Source: Candidatus Schekmanbacteria bacterium (GTDB lineage: Bacteria > CSSED10-310 > JACPHN01). From it: DNA of 26,775 nucleotides. The position numbers were made by a program, and so were the translations under genes. The stretch covers positions 1-26,775 of the forward strand of contig JACPHN010000152.1 in assembly GCA_016188575.1 (NCBI GenBank). The letters run 5' to 3'. This document shows positions 1 to 7,343 of the stretch, piece after piece. Within the stretch, counting starts at the first letter, position 1; every line of letters starts with the position of its first letter. Below the pieces are notes generated by a model. That model did no database searches and was not told the DNA's origin. It worked only from the letters and a program-made list of their open reading frames with translations.

Positions 1-153
1 AAAGCATCTAAGCGGGAAGCTCTGCCTGAGAATAAGTATCCCGTGACTTCGGTCCGAGAGGCTCCTGGAAGATGACCAGGTCGATAGGCGGGGTGTGTAC
101 ACATGGTAACATGTTTAGCTAACCCGTACTAATCAGCCGATTGGCTTGTCCAC
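1..153 (+). rRNA. rrl: 23S ribosomal RNA, 3' end (partial)
   Basis: The first ~150 bases match the conserved 3' end of bacterial large-subunit rRNA: the AAAGCATCTAAGCGGGAAGC block, the GATGACCAGGTCGATAGG block and the terminal GTACTAAT...GGCTTG segment. The gene enters from outside the window, so only the last ~150 nt are present. The exact 3' boundary is estimated from the end of recognisable conservation and may be off by several bases. A 5S gene follows about 50 bp downstream in the same direction, the usual bacterial order, and no tRNA lies between them. Confidence 0.95.
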
Positions 154-204
154 ATCTTGGCTAAGTGCCTGCTTCCTCGATACCATATTCTCTTTTTCTC
201 AGAC

Positions 205-324
<120 letters not shown>

Positions 325-333
325 GATCAAAAA

Positions 334-358
334 AGCCCAGCTTAGGCTGGGCTTTTCT
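334..358 (+). terminator. Intrinsic terminator of the rRNA operon
   Basis: A perfect 8-bp stem AGCCCAGC (334-341) and GCTGGGCT (346-353) encloses a TTAG loop and is followed by a T-rich tract. The run of A before the stem gives the reverse transcript a U tract as well, so the hairpin may also stop the convergent DUF1844 operon, whose last stop codon is only ~30 bp away. Confidence 0.9.
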
Positions 359-388
359 GTTTTCAGGCCGCCTCGCTGCTCGCCCGCC

Positions 389-664
389 TCACGGCTCACG
401 CCCCTGGGCGCGGCTGACAAACGCCAGCCGCAACGTCGTAATGCTCGAATCAAGCAAGCTTGATTCCTCCCGCGTCAGGTTTCCACGCGTCTTCTCCCGG
501 AGCGCATCCAAGAGATCAATCGTCTCTTCGGCATGGCCCAAGTCACGCTCACGACGTCCGGTCACCGGATTCGGCACTTGCCCCAGAGATATCTGGGCTG
601 CATTCGCCAGTGAATAGATGAGCCCTACAAAATGGGGTGACGTCACACAACTGTTCTCGCTCAT
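389..664 (-). CDS. DUF1844 domain-containing protein
   Basis: A 91-aa protein that fits the DUF1844 family along its whole length: an N-terminal FVGLIYSLANAAQISLGQ helix, then PNPVTG, then a second helical part with the family-typical AEETIDLLDALREKTRGNLT and EESSLLDSSITTLR. The biochemical role of the family is unknown. The start ATG at 664 is decided by a strong Shine-Dalgarno AAGGAGGAGG 7-8 nt upstream; a longer frame reading back to 895 lies inside the transglutaminase gene and is not used. The start is 2 nt after the transglutaminase stop, so it is the last gene of the MoxR-DUF58-TgpA operon. It has no signal peptide or transmembrane helix and is likely cytoplasmic. Confidence 0.85.
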   Translation of the reverse strand: MSENSCVTSPHFVGLIYSLANAAQISLGQVPNPVTGRRERDLGHAEETIDLLDALREKTRGNLTREESSLLDSSITTLRLAFVSRAQGREP

Positions 665-666
665 GC

Positions 667-2874
667 TCAACCTCCTCCTTTTGAATTGCGTCTCTTGTGC
701 GTGCGCAGCTTCTTTCGCATCGTGGTGAGCTCGTCGTGCAGGAACCCGAGTGCGGCGCTTGATATCGCGGCGCTTCCAAAACGAGTAGCAACATAGGCGC
801 AAATGATCCGACGTGCCGTGTTCCCTGCGAACGGTACCGTGCTCTCGATTCGTCCAAGATAGGCGAACGGACACTCGTGATCGAGCCTCCCGCACCCGAC
901 TTGCGATAACTCTGCGGTCAGCTCCTCATATAGGCGGACGCCCTGCGACTCACTCCGCCGATGCCGCCTACCAGGAAAGATTCTTGCGAATCTCCACCAC
1001 CAGTTTGCCAAACTAAGGTGCACATAATACCGGAGGAAGCGTGACGCCAGGCGAAATCGGGTGTCCGGCGAAGCGCCGCGCCGACCTGGCGGAGCGCTAC
1101 CCCAGAGGCGCCAGCGCCCGCCAAGAACGGCTGCCAGAAGGACTAGCGCCGCACCCCCAGTAGCCAAGAGCCTGGCTCGCCTGTCGACCAACTGGCCGAG
1201 TCGCCGCCACAGTTCGCGCTGGCTGGCGCGACTGATACCGAGGACACGATTGTGCCAGTTGAACTGCATTGCGTCCCAAAATGCGTGCAGCCAGCGAAGC
1301 GGCGCCCAGGAGGATGGCTTCGCTGCTGCCTCGAAAGCCGGCGAAGGATCGAGGCCTAGCCAGCCGTAGCCGGAGAAATACACCTCAGCCCAAGTGTGCG
1401 CATTGCTTTGTAGCACGGCATAGTAATTGCCAATGTCGTTGCGTTCGCCACCCGAGAATCCGCTGACCAGCCGGGCCGGCAGTCCTACGGAGCGAAATAG
1501 CAATACGGCTGCCGTAGCGAAGTATTCACAGTGTCCGCTCTTGGTCGTAAAGAGAAACTCGTCAAGAGGATCGACCCCCGGTTCGTGTGTGTGTTCAAGG
1601 CTGTACGCGTACCCACTTCTTAAGAAAAGGAGAATCGCATTTGCTCTGGACCATTCGTCGCTCGCTCCAGCAGCCGACACGACTTGCCGCCCTAGGTTGT
1701 GGACCCGACTCGATGCCTCGGAAGTGTCCAGATAGCGGTCAAGTTGCCGGCGCGTCAGCCTTGCGGTCCGGCCGCGGCTGGCCGGAGGCGATGCCGTCGG
1801 GTCGACGAGTGAGCGCTCCGTGTCGTATGAAAGCGTGTAGTCGAGGCCGGATGTTATCGGCTGCCCGGCGTAAACGGCATATTCTTCGTCATGGAACAGG
1901 ATCGGCACTGGAATGTCAGCCCGGAGAGGAGCCGTGGGCACGAACAGCACGGCGCTGCCATACCGCTCTGTGGAGATGGCTATCGTCCCGACCGCCGAGG
2001 GCAACGGAAGGCCAGGGCGCCGAAAGTCGAAGGTTCCTGGCTCGGTTGTGGCGACTGGCCATCTTCGATCCGTGGTCGCCTCCCAGCCGCGCCCGTTGTA
2101 GTGGTCGAATGCGCGCCCTCTCAAGTACACCGGCGCCGGAGACCGTACTCGTAGCATGACATCGCGATTCAAGAGAAGCTGACCCATGTCGCCAAGCTGT
2201 ATGGATTCGCTAAACCCGCTGAGCCGCCCGGCGAACACGGGCACCTGGATCGCACCAAGACCGAAGCGCGGTACGAGTGGATACAAGATTGTAGTCAGAC
2301 CCAGTGAGGCCAGGATAGGCAAGACGGGCAGCCGAATGCTTGACGGGCTGTAGGTAGAGTCGCTCGCGCGCAGCAGGCGATGAGCCTCGCTGATCGCCAG
2401 AAAACCGAGTAGGCCCGCGGCGTAGAGTACGAAGAAGACGGCAAATTCAATTCCGGATATGAGTAGACTGGCTCCTGCAAATACAAAGAAAGAACAGATG
2501 CAGATCTCTGCTGTATTTCGTGTTGTCCTCGCTTGTAAAGATCTGATGACGATGATGATTGAGAGTGTATGGCAGGCCACGAGCACCGCTGATTGCGAGA
2601 GCACCGCCCAGTCGCAAATGGCCAGAGTAACGACAACGAGGCCAGGCGCCGTGTCAGGTGATGACGACTGTCCCGAGTGCGGATGGGAAAGCGGGCGCCA
2701 ACCCGAGGTCCGGGCTGGATCGCGCGGCCCACATAGCGCCAGGCCGGCCAGCGTGATGGCGAGCAGGTAATAGACGATGGCCATCCCCTCGGCGTAGCCT
2801 GCATAGAGCAGACACACGGCGACTTGAACCAGAAGGTAGCGGGACGCGCGTCTGGCGATGCAGTTTTCATGCAT
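667..2874 (-). CDS. TgpA-like membrane transglutaminase (DUF3488-transglutaminase-DUF4129 type)
   Basis: 735-aa membrane protein. The N-terminal ~200 residues hold a cluster of hydrophobic helices (about 12-50, 80-110, 125-165, 182-200) as in DUF3488. A periplasmic region follows, with a transglutaminase-like cysteine protease core at about 430-515. The triad is visible: Cys449 in SGHCEYFATA, His493 in NAHTWAEVY and Asp509 in LGLDPSPA. A further helix lies at ~570-587, and the cytoplasmic tail contains the DUF4129-like YEELTAEL stretch. By family, such proteins (for example Pseudomonas TgpA) are inner-membrane enzymes with a periplasmic catalytic domain; the substrate is unknown. The ATG overlaps the DUF58 stop by 8 nt (ATGCATGA), indicating translational coupling. 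Shine-Dalgarno is weak, consistent with coupling. Confidence 0.93.
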   Translation of the reverse strand: MHENCIARRASRYLLVQVAVCLLYAGYAEGMAIVYYLLAITLAGLALCGPRDPARTSGWRPLSHPHSGQSSSPDTAPGLVVVTLAICDWAVLSQSAVLVACHTLSIIIVIRSLQARTTRNTAEICICSFFVFAGASLLISGIEFAVFFVLYAAGLLGFLAISEAHRLLRASDSTYSPSSIRLPVLPILASLGLTTILYPLVPRFGLGAIQVPVFAGRLSGFSESIQLGDMGQLLLNRDVMLRVRSPAPVYLRGRAFDHYNGRGWEATTDRRWPVATTEPGTFDFRRPGLPLPSAVGTIAISTERYGSAVLFVPTAPLRADIPVPILFHDEEYAVYAGQPITSGLDYTLSYDTERSLVDPTASPPASRGRTARLTRRQLDRYLDTSEASSRVHNLGRQVVSAAGASDEWSRANAILLFLRSGYAYSLEHTHEPGVDPLDEFLFTTKSGHCEYFATAAVLLFRSVGLPARLVSGFSGGERNDIGNYYAVLQSNAHTWAEVYFSGYGWLGLDPSPAFEAAAKPSSWAPLRWLHAFWDAMQFNWHNRVLGISRASQRELWRRLGQLVDRRARLLATGGAALVLLAAVLGGRWRLWGSAPPGRRGASPDTRFRLASRFLRYYVHLSLANWWWRFARIFPGRRHRRSESQGVRLYEELTAELSQVGCGRLDHECPFAYLGRIESTVPFAGNTARRIICAYVATRFGSAAISSAALGFLHDELTTMRKKLRTHKRRNSKGGG

Positions 2875-4015
2875 GGCCTGTGGTCGACACCCATGTCAGC
2901 TCGCCAGTGGCCCCTACCAGGCCCACATTGGCGAAGCCGTCCGCCGCGGCCGCTCTGAGAAGAGGCGTTAGCATTTCGTCCTGGTTGTCGGCCACAATTC
3001 CCGTCAGCATGGCAAGTCCAGCAGCCGCCTCATGGAATTGTTGATCACTTTGTGCCGAGTGCGCGTCGATACGGTACCGCACTGCGACCAGCTCGGGAGT
3101 CACCTCATGCGCACTTCCGGGCTCCCCGAGATACAGTGTCAGGGAGAGATTCTCTTGGCGCGCCATATCGAGCAGCCACGTCAAGCGTCCAATCGTGAGC
3201 TCTCGGTTGCGGTCGACGCCATTCTGAATTGGCGCCATGTTTGCGAACACCAGTGCGCCAGACCCGGGCGAGGCGCTTTCAGGCTCTGTTACCATCAACT
3301 TCGCCATCCTGGCGGTCGAGCGCCAATGAATCCGCCTCAAGTCATCGCCCGGCTCGAATGCCCGCACCCGGGAAGCCGGTGCCCCAGCGATGGCGAAAGC
3401 GCCCGATCCACCCCCGCCGAGTATTTCATGGAAACGTTCGAGGAAGCTCATCCCGTCTGGCCACGGCACCCGCTCGGGATAGACAACGTGCTGTCGTGCG
3501 GGGAGATCCAACCGAAGTTTATATCGGACGAGACCAAACGGATAGGAGGATTCAACCTCAAAGGCTACAATTTTCCAAAGTCCCCTTCGATTGCGAACTG
3601 CTTCGTAGACAAATGATTGTCTACGATAAATGTGCAAGAAGAAGCTATTGAGGGATTTGTGATATATTGTGCTATGTTGTGGCGCAATTGCATGGAATAC
3701 GTCTTGGGGAGCGACGTGACAAGAAACTTCCCTGAGAGATATGTGAAGGAACTGAAGAAACCTTGACCTGATCCAGGCGTTTACCCGAATAACCACAGTA
3801 TCATTGACAAATACATCCGCAGGTTGTTGAATATCGCACTGAAAATTTCTAGTGGAATATATTGCCGTCAATAGGTTTACGGCAAGTATTGATATAGAAA
3901 AGCAAAATTGTATATAGAATAAGTTAAGGCCGGAGTTAATAGCGGCAACTGACAAAACCATACAGAAACCAAGCACAGCAGTTCCTGCATGCGTTAATGT
4001 GATACTTCTGAGCAT
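2867..4015 (-). CDS. DUF58 domain-containing protein (MoxR-associated)
   Basis: 382-aa protein with two N-terminal hydrophobic helices (~10-30 and 35-52), an extracytoplasmic-type beta-rich stretch, and the DUF58 hallmark at residues 218-240, including RAFEPGDDLRRIHWRSTAR. DUF58 proteins are vWA-like partners of MoxR ATPases, and the triplet MoxR-DUF58-transglutaminase is a recurrent operon. The start is 9 nt after the MoxR stop and the stop overlaps the transglutaminase start by 8 nt. No clear Shine-Dalgarno precedes the ATG. The 5' half (about 3600-4015) is strikingly AT-rich (about 33-45% GC in the lines I counted) in an otherwise GC-rich window, while the DUF58 core is normal. The AT-rich part also contains a perfect inverted repeat at 3603-3626. 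The reading frame is intact, so this is not an obvious insertion. Confidence 0.9.
   Translation of the reverse strand: MLRSITLTHAGTAVLGFCMVLSVAAINSGLNLFYIQFCFSISILAVNLLTAIYSTRNFQCDIQQPADVFVNDTVVIRVNAWIRSRFLQFLHISLREVSCHVAPQDVFHAIAPQHSTIYHKSLNSFFLHIYRRQSFVYEAVRNRRGLWKIVAFEVESSYPFGLVRYKLRLDLPARQHVVYPERVPWPDGMSFLERFHEILGGGGSGAFAIAGAPASRVRAFEPGDDLRRIHWRSTARMAKLMVTEPESASPGSGALVFANMAPIQNGVDRNRELTIGRLTWLLDMARQENLSLTLYLGEPGSAHEVTPELVAVRYRIDAHSAQSDQQFHEAAAGLAMLTGIVADNQDEMLTPLLRAAAADGFANVGLVGATGELTWVSTTGHA
3600..4015. other. AT-rich island within an intact gene
   Basis: Counting individual 60-base lines between 3600 and 3960 gives about 33-45% GC, against clearly more than 55% for most of the window. 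The island covers the N-terminal membrane part of the DUF58 protein. On the plus strand (antisense) it contains promoter-like pairs TTGACA (3804-3809) with TTGAAT (3827-3832), 17-bp spacer, and TTGATA (3889-3894) with TATATA (3911-3916), 16-bp spacer. Such matches are expected by chance in AT-rich DNA, so transcription is not claimed. Confidence 0.5.
3603..3626. repeat. Perfect 10-bp inverted repeat inside the DUF58 gene
   Basis: TCGTAGACAA (3603-3612) and TTGTCTACGA (3617-3626) are exact reverse complements separated by ATGA. The element is fully coding on the minus strand (residues RRQSFVYEA of the DUF58 protein). It lies at the boundary of the AT-rich 5' half of that gene. No T tract follows on either strand, so it does not look like a terminator; it could be an mRNA hairpin or an operator-like palindrome. 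Confidence 0.6.
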
Positions 4016-4024
4016 GATTAATAG

Positions 4025-5020
4025 TCAGATAGGCGGATTCACCGCAGACGCAATGACATGCAGAGCGTCCGATTCAGACATGCCCTTTCGCCGCGCTTCC
4101 AGCGACAAGGTAACGCGATGACCCACCAGCGAAATGAAGAGCTCGCGTACATCATCCGGTACGGAATAGTATCTTCCATGAAGCAAAGCTCGTGCCTGAG
4201 CGCCGCGAAAGAGAGCGAGAGAGGCCCTGGGGCTCGCGGGGATGGAGAAAAGCTGACTGGCTCTGGTTGCTCCTACGAGGCGGGTCGCGTAGCGCGCGAC
4301 AGAGGCGTCGACGAAAACGCTCCGGACCGCGCGCTGCAGCTTGGAAAAATCGTGGATCGAGCCCCAGGGGCTGAGGTCGTGCAGGGGGTGAGAGTTAGCT
4401 TGAGCGAACAAGATCTGCAGCTCGTCGTCCTCCGCCGGGTAGCCAAGGCTGATGCGGGAGAAGAAGCGATCAAGTTGAGCGACGGGGAGGCGAAATGTCC
4501 CTTCGAGCTCGGCCGGATTCTGCGTTGCAATAACGAGGTGCGGTGTGGGCAAAGGGCGCGTAGTTCCGTCCACCGTTACCTGGGACTCACTCATGCTCTC
4601 GAGCAGGCTCGATTGCGTCCTCGGCGAAGCGCGATTTATTTCGTCAGCGAGGACCACATTAGCGAACACGGGACCCTCCTGAAATCTGAACTGCTGCTCG
4701 CGCTGGTCGAATACGGAAACGCCGACAACATCCGATGGTAAGAGGTCGGGCGTAAACTGAATGCGTTTGAAGACTCCGCTGAGCAGTCTCGCGAGCGTGC
4801 GAGCAAGCATGGTTTTGCCAACGCCGGGCAGGTCTTCGATCAGGAGGTGTCCTTCACTGAGAAGTGTGATTACGGCAATTTCGATTTGTACGCTCTTGCC
4901 GACGATGACCGACTGTGCGGCCCGGCAAAACTCGGCGACGCGGGTAGAGCAGGCAATGAGATCGGCCTGTCGTGAGCGTGCGAGCGCATCCGAAGTGTGG
5001 GCCAGGGACGTGTTTGCCAA
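4025..5020 (-). CDS. MoxR family AAA+ ATPase
   Basis: AAA+ ATPase of the MoxR/RavA type, probably a chaperone acting on its DUF58 partner. Numbering from the upstream GTG at 5089: Walker A LPGVGKT (87-93), Walker B VVLADE (145-150), sensor 1 ATQNP (188-192), arginine-finger region LPVAQLDRFF (201-210), and a C-terminal lid domain ending ASAVNPPI. Two starts compete. GTG 5089 gives 354 aa but has only a weak ribosome site. TTG 5020 gives 331 aa, closer to the usual family length, and follows an excellent AAAGGAGGAGAA; I prefer it. The 23 extra residues of the longer form are Pro/Arg/Gly-rich and outside the domain. It is first in the four-gene operon; the DUF58 gene starts 9 nt after its stop. 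No minus-strand promoter is obvious. Confidence 0.92.
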   Translation of the reverse strand: MANTSLAHTSDALARSRQADLIACSTRVAEFCRAAQSVIVGKSVQIEIAVITLLSEGHLLIEDLPGVGKTMLARTLARLLSGVFKRIQFTPDLLPSDVVGVSVFDQREQQFRFQEGPVFANVVLADEINRASPRTQSSLLESMSESQVTVDGTTRPLPTPHLVIATQNPAELEGTFRLPVAQLDRFFSRISLGYPAEDDELQILFAQANSHPLHDLSPWGSIHDFSKLQRAVRSVFVDASVARYATRLVGATRASQLFSIPASPRASLALFRGAQARALLHGRYYSVPDDVRELFISLVGHRVTLSLEARRKGMSESDALHVIASAVNPPI

Positions 5021-5131
5021 TTCTCCTCCTTTGCCCCGCCGAAGGGGTCTCGGGGGCGGCGTTTCAATGGTCTCAGAGAAATCTAGCACCGTTCTCGGAC
5101 TCTTTGCTGCCCTGCAAAGCGGAGGCGGCGC

Positions 5132-5160
5132 TTGACAGGGTTGCAGTCAAGGCATAAACT
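5132..5160 (+). promoter_or_regulatory. Sigma70-type promoter for the MBL-fold hydrolase gene
   Basis: A consensus -35 box TTGACA (5132-5137), a 17-bp spacer and a TAAACT -10 box (5155-5160) precede the GTG start at 5198 by about 37 bp. This is the best promoter match in the window. It lies in the divergent spacer between the MoxR operon and the hydrolase gene, so transcription should start near 5167. Confidence 0.7.
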
Positions 5161-5197
5161 CCCCTCAGCCCCGCGCCCTAACTAGGAGGATATTGCC

Positions 5198-6049
5198 GTG
5201 CTGGTGCGATTCTGGGGAGTTCGAGGGTCCATCCCAGTGCCCGGACCGACAACCATGCATTTCGGCGGTAACACATCCTGCGTGGAGGTGCGGGCCGACG
5301 ATGGTCAGTTGGTGATTATCGACGCGGGGACTGGACTGCGCGGATTGGGCAATGAGCTCATGCTGCCGGGCTACGCCCGAGGTCAGAAGGAAGGCTTCGT
5401 TCTCTTTTCGCACACGCATTGGGATCACATTCAAGGTTTTCCCTTCTTTCAGCCCGCATTTGGGAGCCGCCCCGAAGATCGGGGTATCGATCAGTTTCAC
5501 CTGTTCGGATTTGACGCGGTCGACAAGCAACTGGAGAATACTCTTCGCGGGCAGATGGAGCATCCCTACTTTCCGGTCAAGCTGGAGCAGATGGGAGCCA
5601 GAATCAACTTCCACGGAATTCGGGAAGGCTCGTTTCGACTGGGGCCGAACGTTGTGGTCGAGGCCGGGCACCTCAATCACCCGAACGGATGCCTGGGTTT
5701 TCGCATTGTCGACGAATCGTCCGGGAAGGTAGTCTGTTACGCATCGGACACCGAGCCACTGGGGCCGGGGTTGCTCGATCAGAATGTCGTCAAGCTGGCG
5801 CACGAGGCCGATGTCTTCATATATGACGCCCAGTTTACGCCGAATGAATATGATCACCATGTCGGTTGGGGTCATAGCACCTGGGAAGACGGTGTCAGGC
5901 TAGCCAAAGCCGCGCGGGCGAAGATGCTTGCATTGACACATCATGCTCCCCAGCACGACGATGCGGCCGTGGCGGACATTGAAGCTCAGGCGCGGCGGTG
6001 CTTCGACAACGTGCTGGCAGCGTACGAGACGCTGGCGATCAAGGTGTAG
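5198..6049 (+). CDS. MBL-fold metallo-hydrolase (cyclic-nucleotide phosphodiesterase-like)
   Basis: 283-aa metallo-beta-lactamase-fold protein. The metal-binding signature is SHTHWDHIQG (His72, His74, Asp76, His77), preceded by the N-terminal FWGVRGSIPVPGPTT and FGGNTSCVEV blocks typical of this subgroup. Further candidate metal ligands are Asp42 in IDAGTG, Asp185 in CYASDTEP and the histidines of LALTHHAPQ near the C-terminus. Relatives are annotated as PhnP- or cAMP-phosphodiesterase-like hydrolases; the substrate here cannot be told from sequence. No signal peptide is seen, so it is probably cytoplasmic. The GTG start is supported by AGGAGGA (5184-5190) at 7-nt spacing. It is a single-gene unit driven by the promoter at 5132-5160 and converges on the AMMECR1 gene. 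Confidence 0.9.
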   Translation: MLVRFWGVRGSIPVPGPTTMHFGGNTSCVEVRADDGQLVIIDAGTGLRGLGNELMLPGYARGQKEGFVLFSHTHWDHIQGFPFFQPAFGSRPEDRGIDQFHLFGFDAVDKQLENTLRGQMEHPYFPVKLEQMGARINFHGIREGSFRLGPNVVVEAGHLNHPNGCLGFRIVDESSGKVVCYASDTEPLGPGLLDQNVVKLAHEADVFIYDAQFTPNEYDHHVGWGHSTWEDGVRLAKAARAKMLALTHHAPQHDDAAVADIEAQARRCFDNVLAAYETLAIKV

Positions 6050-6106
6050 GCCGTAGCGCCGGCAAGCAGCCACGGCAAGACGCACGCGGATGGCGCGGCG
6101 GCAGGG

Positions 6107-6679
6107 TCAGGGCGGGGCCGGCTGCTGTAGACGACCCTCGGCGATCACGTCGGCCTCGAAGACCTCGATTTCGGCGCCTTGGCGCCAGGCATCGGCCGGA
6201 AGACCCGCCTTCCGGCAGGTCTGGCTGAGGAAAGTCTCGCGGTCCCATCCGTGCTCAAGCGGCACCTGCGGTAGCATGACCGCGCGCCGAGCGCCGCGCG
6301 AGATGATGACTCCGTGCTGACCTACAACGACGTCATTGGGCGAGAGAACTGCGCGCGGTGGAGTCAGCACCGACACCTCAATGGTTGCACACCGAATTTC
6401 GCCGGGGGTCATGGGTGGGAAACGCGGGTCGCGCATGGCGGCGGCCAGCGCAACTTGCTGGACTTCAGCGTACAGCGGTTGCCGGGGGATAAGGTGACCG
6501 ATGCAGCCGCGCAGCCGCCCATCAATGCGGAGTGTCACAAATAGCCCACGTGGCGCGCTCAGCTCGAACATGGGCGCTAGTTCCGCTGCTGGGCTGGCGT
6601 TGTCGACGCTATTCTCCAGCGCTTGGCGCGCAAGATGCAGTAGCTCCTCTCGTGCGGGCGGCGGTAACGACGTATCCAC
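6107..6679 (-). CDS. amrA: AMMECR1 domain protein (AmmeMemoRadiSam system protein A)
   Basis: 190-aa AMMECR1-family protein. The hallmark LRGCIGHL lies at residues 56-63, followed by AAAMRDPRFPPMTPGEI and EVSVLTPP, the conserved middle of the family, then VMLPQV and a C-terminal FLSQTCRKAGLP block. In many prokaryotes this protein is encoded with a MEMO1 homologue and a radical-SAM protein, a set of unknown function. Neither partner is in this window, so it appears as an orphan here. The start is GTG (6679); AGGAGG lies ~11 nt upstream, a little far. It is transcribed away from the membrane-protein gene at 6873 and converges on the MBL hydrolase, 57 bp from its stop. Confidence 0.88.
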   Translation of the reverse strand: MDTSLPPPAREELLHLARQALENSVDNASPAAELAPMFELSAPRGLFVTLRIDGRLRGCIGHLIPRQPLYAEVQQVALAAAMRDPRFPPMTPGEIRCATIEVSVLTPPRAVLSPNDVVVGQHGVIISRGARRAVMLPQVPLEHGWDRETFLSQTCRKAGLPADAWRQGAEIEVFEADVIAEGRLQQPAPP

Positions 6680-6814
6680 TCTCTGGCGTGCCTCCTGCCT
6701 TCATGATTACCTGCGCGCGCGGGCTTGTCAACTCGATGGATTTTCCGGCATTCGCTCGGGTACCGGCCCTCTGCGCGGGTAAGCCCCCGAGTCCGCGGCT
6801 CAGTGGCCAGGTGC

Positions 6815-6843
6815 TTGCGGGTTGCGCGGAAAATCTCTAATTT
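6815..6843 (+). promoter_or_regulatory. Possible promoter upstream of the 6873 gene
   Basis: TTGCGG (6815-6820), a 17-bp spacer and TAATTT (6838-6843) lie about 30 bp ahead of the GTG at 6873. The spacing is right, but both boxes have mismatches. Confidence 0.35.
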
Positions 6844-6872
6844 CCGTGCAATACGCTACACGGAGATCTTGA

Positions 6873-7334
6873 GTGCCTATGATCGGTCCGGTGTTGCGAG
6901 TCATGAGCGTCATGCTCGCGGTTCTTGTTGTGGGAGTCGCTGTGCTCTTGGGGGTGCGGTCCGCCATTGACGTCGAGCCCGCTCGGGCCGGGCTGGACGC
7001 CGACCGGCAGATGATTGGCGAAATTTCTCGAGCCTTCATTGAGGACATCAGGTTTGCGGACTTCGAGAGCATCCGGAGCTATGTGGCGCGAGGCGATCTA
7101 CCGATGCAGAAGACCGAGCAACGCGTGGCGCTTCTCTTTGGAGTTGACGCTTCGCTGCTTCGCACCGCGAAATTTACCCTCGGGCGGGCAGTCATGGCGA
7201 ACGGGGGTGACCGCGCTCACATCGCTGGCACGCTTGTACTCTCCGCCCGGCGAAGCGATTTGATGGAAATAGTGCACTTTCGGCTCGATTTTCGTCGTGC
7301 GTCCGGGCGTTGGCTGCTGAGTTTGCCAAGCTGA
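6873..7334 (+). CDS. Membrane-anchored protein of unknown function
   Basis: 153-aa protein that I do not recognise. A single hydrophobic helix at residues ~7-29 (LRVMSVMLAVLVVGVAVLLG) acts as signal anchor, leaving a ~120-residue domain that is probably periplasmic. That part starts helical (DADRQMIGEISRAFIEDI) and ends in alternating strands (IVHFRLDFRR, GRWLLSLPS), a layout reminiscent of small NTF2-like or lumazine-binding-like folds. This resemblance is a guess from pattern, not a motif match. There are no cysteines. The GTG start is favoured over the ATG six bases downstream because GGAG (6862-6865) sits 7 nt before it. Its stop is 9 bp from that of the convergent STAS gene. Confidence 0.75.
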   Translation: MPMIGPVLRVMSVMLAVLVVGVAVLLGVRSAIDVEPARAGLDADRQMIGEISRAFIEDIRFADFESIRSYVARGDLPMQKTEQRVALLFGVDASLLRTAKFTLGRAVMANGGDRAHIAGTLVLSARRSDLMEIVHFRLDFRRASGRWLLSLPS

Positions 7335-7343
7335 CCCGCCGGG

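Noticed and set aside
5165-5875. 236-aa minus-strand frame
   Set aside because: Antisense shadow of the MBL-fold hydrolase, which has motifs, ribosome site and promoter.
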